A stretch of DNA of 5,777 nt. Origin: Desulfonatronospira sp. (GTDB lineage Bacteria > Desulfobacterota > Desulfovibrionia > Desulfovibrionales > Desulfonatronovibrionaceae). Shown here in pieces: positions 1-5,410 of this stretch (position 1 is the stretch's first letter; each line of letters begins with the position of its first letter). The translations under genes and the position numbers were made by a program. Location: NCBI GenBank assembly GCA_003563255.1, contig PWSL01000300.1, forward strand, positions 1 to 5,777. Reading direction: 5' to 3'. Below the pieces are notes generated by a model. The model had not been told where the DNA came from. It saw only the letters and a list, made by a program, of their open reading frames with translations, and did no database searches.

Positions 1-5
1 CCTCC

Positions 6-77
6 GGGGACTGGCTCTTTTGCCGCCTGATTTTTTGTTCAATTGTAAGTTATCAAACGGCAAAAGTGCCTGTCCCC
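6..77. repeat. REP-like long hairpin, family copy A1
   Basis: GGGGACTGGCTCTTTTGCCG (6-25) faces CGGCAAAAGTGCCTGTCCCC (58-77), making a 20-bp stem with two T-T mismatches (12/71 and 16/67) around a 32-nt loop. A second copy of the same length (72 nt) lies at 5411-5482, and a relative with the same ends but another inner stem lies at 459-538. The flanks CCTCC (before) and AATTGAGA (after) are also shared with the second copy, so the repeat unit is longer than the hairpin, and here it is cut by the window start. No transposase is present in the window. The shape fits REP or RAYT-type elements mobilised in trans, but that class assignment is inferred. Confidence 0.85.
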
Positions 78-102
78 AATTGAGACAGGTTATAAATTTT
101 AG

Positions 103-118
103 AAGTTTCGCTGTAGTG
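103..118. repeat. Left arm of a 16-bp inverted repeat spanning the gene block
   Basis: AAGTTTCGCTGTAGTG is the exact reverse complement of CACTACAGCGAAACTT at 5381-5396. It sits 25 bp after hairpin A1, while its partner sits 14 bp before hairpin A2. Either the two arms are ends of one 5.3-kb segment, or each hairpin unit originally had both arms outside it and only one is visible in each copy (the other being lost, or outside the window). I see no target-site duplication directly next to the arms. Confidence 0.8.
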
Positions 119-142
119 TTAAGGTAGATTTTCATAACTATC

Positions 143-174
143 AAAAATCATGCCTGATGGTTGTCATGATTTTT
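143..174. terminator. Stem-loop, possible bidirectional terminator
   Basis: AAAAATCATG (143-152) and CATGATTTTT (165-174) form a perfect 10-bp stem with a 12-nt loop. The stem foot is A-rich on one side and T-rich on the other, as in weak bidirectional intrinsic terminators, but the stem has little G+C. No gene in the window ends next to it, so any terminator role would concern transcription entering from the left edge or leaking past the helicase gene. It could equally be an unrelated palindrome. Confidence 0.3.
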
Positions 175-240
175 AAATTATTAATATCAAATGGTTATGT
201 TGAGGACTGCATCTAGCGAGGGTACAGTTTGAAGGTGTGT

Positions 241-360
241 CTGTCCTGAAAATCGGACAGGTAAAAAATATGCTTTGAATTACTAGGAAAAAGTATAACA
301 AAAGCAATATGTTACACAATTCAGGACAGCAGGGGAGTTGCTGTCCTGAAAACCGGACAG
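241..360. repeat. Cluster of CTGTCCTGAA / GGACAG palindromic words
   Basis: CTGTCCTGAAAATCGGACAG (241-260) and CTGTCCTGAAAACCGGACAG (341-360) are near-identical and start exactly 100 bp apart. Each is a 6-bp inverted repeat (CTGTCC...GGACAG) with an 8-bp centre. A third copy of the ten-base word lies inverted at 320-329, so 320-329 and 341-350 make a 10-bp perfect stem with an 11-nt loop and centres 21 bp apart. The arrangement fits repeated protein-binding sites or remnants of insertion-sequence ends. No open reading frame of note lies between or beside them, and the binding partner is unknown. Confidence 0.7.
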
Positions 361-429
361 ATTCGAAAAAGATACAAAGAGGGAATAAGACCTCCGGCTG
401 AATTCTTTACCAGAGATCAGTCATGTAAA

Positions 430-567
430 GTATCTGTTTAGCGCTTTGCATGTGGCATGGGGACTGGCTCTCCCCGCACTTATTTTTAAGTAATAATCTT
501 CACATCAGCTACTAATAAGTGCGGGGGTGCCTGTCCCCTGCTTTCTTTAAAAGCGCTAAACAGATAC
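430..567. mobile_element. MITE-like nested palindromic element, 138 bp
   Basis: The element begins with GTATCTGTTTAGCGCTTT (430-447) and ends with its perfect 18-bp reverse complement (550-567). Inside lie symmetric 11-nt unpaired stretches (448-458 and 539-549), and inside those the REP-like hairpin at 459-538. The whole 138 nt can fold into one long rod, and an 8-bp direct repeat abuts both ends. There is no coding capacity. It lies 24 bp after the stop codon of the helicase gene, so it will be at the 3' end of that transcript. It may also be a pre-existing palindrome into whose loop the hairpin inserted. Confidence 0.65.
459..538. repeat. REP-like hairpin, variant B (same ends, different inner stem)
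   Basis: The ends GGGGACTGGCTC (459-470) and GTGCCTGTCCCC (527-538) match copies A1 and A2, including the two T-T mismatches (465/532 and 469/528). The inner stem is unrelated: CCCCGCACTTATT (472-484) pairs perfectly with 514-526, with T471 bulged and a 29-nt loop. Keeping the ends while replacing both strands of the inner stem points to a structure that is recognised at its ends, probably as folded single-stranded DNA. Confidence 0.8.
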
Positions 568-591
568 CATGTAAATTATTCCGGTCAAATA

Positions 592-3072
592 TTAACATTT
601 TTCATCTGTCAGGTTAACCGGAATATACTCAACATTTGGTCCCAACCCGGCCACATACTCGCTCATCTCTTTATTCCTCACATTTCCATAACTGGTTGTA
701 AACCGTTTGTAGCCGGATATATACAACCTTTTCCTGGGTCGAGTCAGAGCCACATAAAAGACTCGCTTCTCTTCTTCCAGGTCCTTGAGGGTCTTGGCAA
801 AAAATATTGGCATCATTCCCTCCACCGCTCCGGCAATGAACACAGCCTCAAACTCCAGCCCCTTGCTCTGGTGCACTGGAACCACAACCACATCGGCCCT
901 GTCTTTGGAAATATGATCTACGTTTTTTGCCAGGCCAGCGTACTCCACAAGGCTGTGCAAAGCAACATGGGGATGCATATGGTCTGGATCCTGCTCCTGG
1001 AAAAAGCTGATAAGCTCCTTGATGTTGGCCGTGCGCTCAGGCTCCGTCCGGAAATGATCCCATATTTTCAGCTCACTCAGCAGATTTCGGAGCACCTCGT
1101 GTGGCCGATTTGTGTGGGATAACAGCCTCAGGCTCTGAAACACGCGGGCTGTGGGCTCAAAATAGGAAGAGTAGCCGGCAATGATCTCCCGCCGCTTTTC
1201 TGCATGGGCTCGAATATTCGGCAGCAGGTGCCCCAGGAGCTCTATGGTGGTCAACACGTCATCCATGGCCCGATGGGTGGACTTGTGTCCCAATGCAAGC
1301 TGTTTTTCTAAATCTCCCAGTCGATAGGAGTCAGCCTGGAGAAACCTCTGGGCCAGGTCATAGGTGTCCTGATGCCGGATATGGCTTAAATCAATTCCAT
1401 ATCCGTTCCCCTGGGATACGAGCATGCTCAGATCAAAAAACACGTTGTGTCCAACTATAATATCCTGCCCGCAGTCCTCTGCAAACCGAGTCAGAACCAG
1501 CCCTGGATCTTCCCCTTGTTCTGCCAGCAGGGCCTCGGAAATGCCATGAATCAAACAGGAACTCCCAATCGGCTTGTCCGTGGTCAGAAGAGCCTGGCTT
1601 TGCTTTTTCACCCTTCCCTTCTGTACACGGCAATAGGCCAGCTCGATGATATCGTCCTTACCAGGAGTGAGTCCTGTGGTCTCTGTATCCAGGACAGTAA
1701 TCCAGCCCTGTTCAAAGGCCTCCAGCAAGGGACCAAAAGGATCTGTATATGCAAAAGTATCCGGAGCAAACAGATCAGTCAGGCGAAGCCCCAGTCCGGC
1801 ATCCTGGCTCACAATCCTGCTCACGGTCTTGTTCCCTACATTTGGAATGAAGCTGACGGCTGTCCTGTGCGCGGCTGAGATATTGTACGGATTGCAGATC
1901 AGATTCAAGCAGGCCAGAACATCCTTTATTTCCTTACGCCGGAAGAACTGAAACTGCTCCACCCGATGGTGAGGGATTTCCAGCTTAGAAAAGACCTCGC
2001 TCACTGACTGGCATTTCTTGTTTGTCCTGCAGAGCACGGCGATATCCCCGTACTTATGCCCGTCATTGCGGCAAAGTCTTTGTATGCTTTGGCCGATCCA
2101 CCTGGCTTCATCTCCTTCGTCTACTGCGTGATAGACGCAAATGGGGCTCCCTGGAGGACAGGTCCCGGCTGGCTTGACCTTTGTATATCGCCTGGTAAAT
2201 GAACCTCCAAAGCTTTCAGCAGCGTTCAGCAGGGTCTGGGTGGCCCGGTAATTGAACTGGAGCTTATACTCCTGCGGAGAAAAGTCATGGAAAAAGGCCT
2301 GCATGACCCGCTCAGGCTCTGTCCCACGCCATCCATAGATAGACTGGTCCATGTCCCCGAAAACGGCAATATTTCCTGCCCTGGCCAGTGTTCTGATCAC
2401 ATCATACTCTGCCAGATGGGTATCCTGCACCTCATCTACTTGCAAAAATCGAAACCTGGAACTCCATTTGTCGCCCAGAGCATCAACGCGGCACAAGGCG
2501 GCCCGGGTGAAGTAGATAAGATCAGAGAAGTCCAGGGCATGCCGGTCTCGGAGTTTAGAGGCGTATTGCTGATAGATCCGTTGCTGAGTGGGCTGGAGAT
2601 TCTCTCCTCGATATCCCTGCAGGGAAAGCTCAACATGGGAAGTCTGGGACTTGGCATGGTCGAAGGCATTCAGCAGCTGCGCAGGCTTGTCTTGAATGTC
2701 AGACGGATGCTGCTTGAGGATAGAATCAATGATCTCCTTGCTGTCCTCCTCATCGCAAATGAAGAAGTCCGAGGGAATGCCGATCTGCTTTGACTCCTTG
2801 CGCAGCAATGAGGCGCAAAAGCCGTGAAAGGTGCTGATCCACAAATCTCTGGCCTGCCCAGGTGCAGTTTCCGCTACTCGCTTTCGAAGCTGCCTGGCAG
2901 CCAGATTGGTAAAAGTCAGACAGAGCATGTCCCGGGGCTGAAAGCCTTGACCCAGGGCATTGATGATCCGGTGGGAGAGTAAAGTGGTTTTTCCCGTCCC
3001 CACCGGAGCCAGGACCATCAGAGCGCCGTGCACATGCCTTGCAACTTTTTCCTGGTCAGGGTCAAATGGCAT
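592..3072 (-). CDS. UvrD/PcrA-type superfamily 1 helicase with internal DEDDh 3'-5' exonuclease domain
   Basis: An 826-residue protein expected to unwind DNA 3'-5' with ATP and to digest 3' ends. Helicase motifs run in order: Walker A APVGTGKT (22-29), Ia TFTN (53-56), Ib TFHGF (81-85), II VDEVQD (212-217), III GDMDQSIYGWRG (239-250), IV QFNYRAT (272-278), V QSKGLEF (735-741) and VI YVALTRPRKRL (773-783). Between IV and V, in the region of subdomain 2B, lies a DnaQ-like domain (about 456-621) with Exo I DTETTGL (462-468), Exo II HNVFFD (542-547) and Exo III HRAMDD (600-605), so all five DEDDh residues are present. UvrD and PcrA are usually about 720-750 residues and lack this insert. The ATG start at 3072 is chosen because the homologous N-terminus (PFDPDQEKV) begins there after GGGGG. 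An open frame runs back to a GTG at 3204, adding 44 unlike-helicase residues. The role in repair is inferred; no partner gene is present. Confidence 0.93.
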   Translation of the reverse strand: MPFDPDQEKVARHVHGALMVLAPVGTGKTTLLSHRIINALGQGFQPRDMLCLTFTNLAARQLRKRVAETAPGQARDLWISTFHGFCASLLRKESKQIGIPSDFFICDEEDSKEIIDSILKQHPSDIQDKPAQLLNAFDHAKSQTSHVELSLQGYRGENLQPTQQRIYQQYASKLRDRHALDFSDLIYFTRAALCRVDALGDKWSSRFRFLQVDEVQDTHLAEYDVIRTLARAGNIAVFGDMDQSIYGWRGTEPERVMQAFFHDFSPQEYKLQFNYRATQTLLNAAESFGGSFTRRYTKVKPAGTCPPGSPICVYHAVDEGDEARWIGQSIQRLCRNDGHKYGDIAVLCRTNKKCQSVSEVFSKLEIPHHRVEQFQFFRRKEIKDVLACLNLICNPYNISAAHRTAVSFIPNVGNKTVSRIVSQDAGLGLRLTDLFAPDTFAYTDPFGPLLEAFEQGWITVLDTETTGLTPGKDDIIELAYCRVQKGRVKKQSQALLTTDKPIGSSCLIHGISEALLAEQGEDPGLVLTRFAEDCGQDIIVGHNVFFDLSMLVSQGNGYGIDLSHIRHQDTYDLAQRFLQADSYRLGDLEKQLALGHKSTHRAMDDVLTTIELLGHLLPNIRAHAEKRREIIAGYSSYFEPTARVFQSLRLLSHTNRPHEVLRNLLSELKIWDHFRTEPERTANIKELISFFQEQDPDHMHPHVALHSLVEYAGLAKNVDHISKDRADVVVVPVHQSKGLEFEAVFIAGAVEGMMPIFFAKTLKDLEEEKRVFYVALTRPRKRLYISGYKRFTTSYGNVRNKEMSEYVAGLGPNVEYIPVNLTDEKC

Positions 3073-3076
3073 ATTA

Positions 3077-3081
3077 CCCCC
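3077..3081 (-). promoter_or_regulatory. Ribosome binding site of the helicase-exonuclease gene
   Basis: On the minus strand GGGGG is followed by TAAT and then the ATG at 3072. The unknown gene at 5271 has the same layout (GGGGG, four bases, ATG), which supports both start choices. The spacing is on the short side. Confidence 0.55.
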
Positions 3082-3103
3082 ATATCTGCACAAGTAAAAA
3101 AAG

Positions 3104-3119
3104 ACAAACTCTAGTTTGT
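3104..3119 (-). promoter_or_regulatory. Leader palindrome followed by a T7 run
   Basis: ACAAACT-AG-AGTTTGT (minus strand) is a perfect 7-bp inverted repeat with a 2-bp centre. It is followed on the minus strand by CTTTTTTTAC and lies about 31 bp upstream of the helicase start codon. It could be an operator for a dimeric repressor, or, folded as a 6-bp stem with a TAGA loop, a weak attenuator before the gene. The stem is A+T-rich, so efficient termination is doubtful. I see no convincing -35/-10 pair around it. Confidence 0.35.
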
Positions 3120-3219
3120 GTGAACCTGCACTGGTCACGCCAAAGGCCTGATCAGCAGGGGACAGACCCCGGGGCCTGGTGCTGGGAACCACCACTGAGG
3201 ACACCCCGAATGCTTACCA

Positions 3220-3245
3220 CTTTACGCTTTGCCCGAAGTGTAAAG
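3220..3245. repeat. Inverted repeat of CTTTACRCTT in the helicase leader
   Basis: CTTTACGCTT (3220-3229) faces AAGTGTAAAG (3236-3245), a 10-bp stem with one G-T pair and a 6-nt loop. A third copy, CTTTACACTTTGC at 3316-3328, lies inside the last codons of the PilZ gene and matches 3220-3232 at 12 of 13 bases. The three copies bracket the junction between the PilZ and helicase genes. They may be an operator cluster or alternative pairing partners in the intergenic transcript. No T-run follows on the minus strand, so a simple terminator is unlikely. Confidence 0.45.
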
Positions 3246-3295
3246 ATGAACAAACTTCATTCACCCCGCGAAGACGGAATTTTCGAGGGTGTCAT

Positions 3296-4216
3296 CTAAT
3301 CGCTGGCAGAAGAACCTTTACACTTTGCTAGATTGCTGCTGAAAATCCATGAGCCGATATGCCAGGACCCCTTATCCATGATGTCGTTCCAGGCGAATTT
3401 TTTGCCGGGATTAAAAAAAGCTTCCTTGATAAACTGAAAACCGACCTCGATATGTCCTGAAGATTGCGGCATCCCCTGAATGGGTACGATATTGCGTACA
3501 ACAGCTGTAAGGAATATTTCAGCAGGCTTGTCATAATAGCTCAGTGTAATCTTGAAAATATATCCCTGCAGCAGGCTGAATTCGTGCCCGATTTCCTGAA
3601 GATATGCATTGCTTAACGACAGCCGTATGCCGCCTGAAGAAATATTCAGGATTTTTATATTCTCATGCATGAAATACTTGAGTAACGGCTTGTTCTGCAT
3701 GGTAATGTCCGGTGCTTCATTGCCCTTTGGCCAGACGGACAGGGTATGGATGTTGGTAGGGCCTGGAATATATCTGTCCAGTCGTCTGTCAGATGAATAA
3801 TAATTCACGGGATAGTTCAGCTTTAAAACGGTTTTCCGGCCTTCTGCCGGCCAGGCCTGAACAAGCGCAGTCTCAAAGATATAATACCTGACACTTTTAG
3901 AAACATTAAGCTGACCGAGCCTGCATTTGACTGAAAAAGGTATCCGCACGGGATCAAATATCAGGCTCTCATTGTTGCAAAACAGCAGAAATCCGTCTTC
4001 TTCCATTTTATAAGGCACGCACTCCAGGTTTACATACGGGTCATCGCCTCTGAAGGAATATACTGACACAGGAAGCTGGTTTTCAAACAGCTTTTCAAGC
4101 ATTATCAGCAAATTACGATCATTTATTTCATCTTTTGTGATTATTTTGAATATTTGAGCATGATTATTGAGTACTGACTGGACAGGACAGCTTTCATGCT
4201 TGATTTTTTCTTCCAA
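3296..4216 (-). CDS. PilZ-domain protein, predicted cyclic-di-GMP receptor
   Basis: A 306-residue protein with a C-terminal PilZ domain. It shows RxxxR as R144-R148 (in SDRRLDRY), the [D/N]xSxxG motif as NISSGG (191-196), and the closing VGFQF (258-262). These are the residues that hold cyclic-di-GMP in characterised PilZ proteins, so binding is likely. The first ~120 residues resemble the beta-rich N-terminal domain of YcgR-like proteins only in general character. There is no signal peptide or membrane span, so it is probably cytoplasmic. The frame opens with a TTG at 4216, inside a T7 run, without a ribosome binding site, and overlaps the upstream gene by 76 bp. The first ATG is codon 39 (4102) and would cut into what looks like the folded N-terminal domain. 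A -1 slip fusion to the upstream gene is therefore a real alternative. Confidence 0.85.
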   Translation of the reverse strand: MEEKIKHESCPVQSVLNNHAQIFKIITKDEINDRNLLIMLEKLFENQLPVSVYSFRGDDPYVNLECVPYKMEEDGFLLFCNNESLIFDPVRIPFSVKCRLGQLNVSKSVRYYIFETALVQAWPAEGRKTVLKLNYPVNYYSSDRRLDRYIPGPTNIHTLSVWPKGNEAPDITMQNKPLLKYFMHENIKILNISSGGIRLSLSNAYLQEIGHEFSLLQGYIFKITLSYYDKPAEIFLTAVVRNIVPIQGMPQSSGHIEVGFQFIKEAFFNPGKKFAWNDIMDKGSWHIGSWIFSSNLAKCKGSSASD

Positions 4217-5271
4217 AAAAACTTTTTCAAAAAAATAAAGGCAATTTTTTGAATTACTTCCTGGTCTTTCAGATGCGACAGCCTGAAATGCGAAGAAATG
4301 AAATCGATTTTTATGCCTGATTGGAAACCTTCCAGAATTTTATAACAGTAGTCTTTGTGTGCAAAACTGCTCGAGTCCTGGCGGTATTCTTCCGGGAGCA
4401 TTATTTTTTGATAAAACTTTTCATAGTCATCCAGCTTGAACATTATGATATTATAAGCGAATATCACGACCACCCTGCCGAACAAGTCATTCTCTTGTCT
4501 GCGCTGAGAAAAAAAATCCATGAACATGTCCGGCATTTTTGAAGACTTATATTTTTTTTGCAGCATGTTATGGAACTTATGCTTCAGATCTTCAGTGCCC
4601 AGGTCCAGAAAACAAACAGTGCCCAGCATTTTGTCCCTTTCAACAAACGTTTGCAGCTTTGGCGCATTACCCAGTCCCAGCTCTGCATAGTCCATTTTTT
4701 GAATAAAACTCTGCTTTATAATCCAGTTGTAGAAAGCATTTTCCTTTAAGTCGGCTTTTTTGGCCGACAGGTACCTGGCAAGACTGTTCGTATGGATGTT
4801 TCTGTTTTCAATGAATAATAGTATGCTGTCCAAAAGTTTATGGTATGCCCTGTTACTGCAGATATAATCTGTTATCAGGCTTTCAAGACTGTCTTCATGG
4901 ATATCCTTGTGTTCAGTCTTTTCTATAATGGACTTTACTTTTTGAAGAATAAAGTCCGGACATAAACAGTCAACCTCCTGCGGATAGTTTTGTATCAGAT
5001 AGCTTATGCCATCGATTTTTTCCTCTTTATTGGATTCGGTAAAGTGACTGATTATAAAGTGTATCAGGTCCCGACTAAATTTTCTTTCTGCCGGCAGCTT
5101 ATCAAAATATATGCTCTGGCAGGCATTCATAAAGCCCGCTTTGTGAAGGTAAATATGAGACAGGATGCTGAGCGGACTATTAACCTTTCCAAGGGCGGGG
5201 GCGACATCGCTGGCTTCAAACAGCGCCAGCATAAATGTGTGGATTTGTTTTTCCTTAAGGGCTTTGTTCAT
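4141..5271 (-). CDS. Unknown helical protein, first gene of the PilZ pair
   Basis: I do not recognise this 376-residue protein. It is rich in Leu, Ile, Phe, Lys and Glu, looks mostly alpha-helical, and has no signal peptide, long hydrophobic span, Walker motif or Cys/His metal cluster that I can see. The ATG at 5271 is supported by GGGGG four bases upstream, the same layout as in the helicase gene. The last 24 residues after KKFF (from W353) are low-complexity and Lys/Ser-rich, and are read in the region that overlaps the PilZ gene. A -1 slip at the T7 run (4221-4215) would replace them with the PilZ protein. Its DNA is visibly richer in A+T than the helicase gene. Overlap with the PilZ gene suggests a shared job, perhaps as output or sensor for c-di-GMP; this is inference from position only. 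Confidence 0.75.
   Translation of the reverse strand: MNKALKEKQIHTFMLALFEASDVAPALGKVNSPLSILSHIYLHKAGFMNACQSIYFDKLPAERKFSRDLIHFIISHFTESNKEEKIDGISYLIQNYPQEVDCLCPDFILQKVKSIIEKTEHKDIHEDSLESLITDYICSNRAYHKLLDSILLFIENRNIHTNSLARYLSAKKADLKENAFYNWIIKQSFIQKMDYAELGLGNAPKLQTFVERDKMLGTVCFLDLGTEDLKHKFHNMLQKKYKSSKMPDMFMDFFSQRRQENDLFGRVVVIFAYNIIMFKLDDYEKFYQKIMLPEEYRQDSSSFAHKDYCYKILEGFQSGIKIDFISSHFRLSHLKDQEVIQKIAFIFLKKFFWKKKSSMKAVLSSQYSIIMLKYSK
4215..4221 (-). other. T7 homopolymer at the overlap, candidate -1 slip site
   Basis: The upstream gene is read AAG TTT TTT TGG through this T7 run. Moving back one base gives TTT TTT TTG GAA, which is the PilZ frame. One extra T in the mRNA or in the genome would have the same effect. 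A second T7 run lies just before it (4235-4229). The joined product would be about 658 residues (352 plus 306). Ribosomal slippage, polymerase slippage and a sequencing length error all remain possible. Confidence 0.45.
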
Positions 5272-5275
5272 CTAT

Positions 5276-5280
5276 CCCCC
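5276..5280 (-). promoter_or_regulatory. Ribosome binding site of the unknown gene
   Basis: GGGGG on the minus strand is followed by ATAG and the ATG at 5271. Its spacing equals that seen at the helicase gene. Confidence 0.55.
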
Positions 5281-5293
5281 TGTGCGCGGGATG

Positions 5294-5306
5294 GCCGCCG
5301 GGCGGC
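5294..5306. promoter_or_regulatory. G+C-rich leader palindrome
   Basis: GCCGCC-G-GGCGGC is a 6-bp inverted repeat with a single central base, starting 22 bp upstream of the start codon at 5271. It stands out in an A+T-rich region. As DNA it could be an operator. As RNA the loop would be tight, but a shortened stem next to the ribosome binding site could lower translation. The function is unknown. Confidence 0.3.
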
Positions 5307-5335
5307 TCATTCACCATGGAGTGTCTGCTGTATGC

Positions 5336-5364
5336 AAAAAAACCTGTTAGACTCAGACGGGTTT
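5336..5364 (-). terminator. Possible intrinsic terminator or attenuator before the unknown gene
   Basis: On the minus strand AAACC (5364-5360) pairs with GGTTT (5344-5340), extended inward by GT/AC after one mismatch, with a 9-nt loop and seven T residues (5342-5336) overlapping the stem foot. It would stop minus-strand transcripts entering from the right edge, or act as an attenuator in the leader of the gene at 5271. The stem is short, so efficiency is uncertain. Confidence 0.35.
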
Positions 5365-5380
5365 CACGGATTCAGGCTAT

Positions 5381-5396
5381 CACTACAGCGAAACTT
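5381..5396. repeat. Right arm of the 16-bp inverted repeat spanning the gene block
   Basis: CACTACAGCGAAACTT is the exact reverse complement of 103-118. It lies in the upstream region of the unknown gene, 14 bp before hairpin A2. The match stops abruptly on both sides, so the identity is confined to 16 bp. Confidence 0.8.
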
Positions 5397-5410
5397 ACTT
5401 ATTGACCTCC

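Larger units (their letters stand above)
422..575. repeat. 8-bp direct repeats flanking the nested palindrome
   Basis: CATGTAAA occurs at 422-429 and again at 568-575, directly abutting the outer ends of the inverted repeat at 430-567. This is the pattern left by staggered-cut insertion, so the pair is a candidate target-site duplication of 8 bp. An 8-bp duplication is known for some insertion-sequence families such as IS66 and ISL3, but no ends of those families are recognised here. Confidence 0.6.

Noticed and set aside
391..400. CCTCCGG near 391 as a further hairpin copy
   Set aside because: Only a short word is shared with the left flank of copy A2; no GGGGACTGGCTC end or partner arm follows.
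1447..1951. Overlapping plus-strand frames opposite the exonuclease domain
   Set aside because: The minus strand carries the intact Exo I-III motifs here; the plus frames are low-information shadows.
2287..2793. 168-codon plus-strand open frame
   Set aside because: It lies wholly antisense to the helicase between motifs that are clearly coding on the minus strand, and its product shows no recognisable domain.
3073..3204. Helicase start at GTG 3204, giving an 870-residue protein
   Set aside because: The extra 44 residues do not resemble a helicase N-terminus and span a palindrome and T7 run; the ATG at 3072 has GGGGG upstream and begins just before the Q-motif region.
3262..3291. Intrinsic terminator directly after the PilZ stop codon
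   Set aside because: CACCC/GGGTG with an inner CGAA/TTCG can pair, but there is a bulge and no T-run follows on the minus strand.
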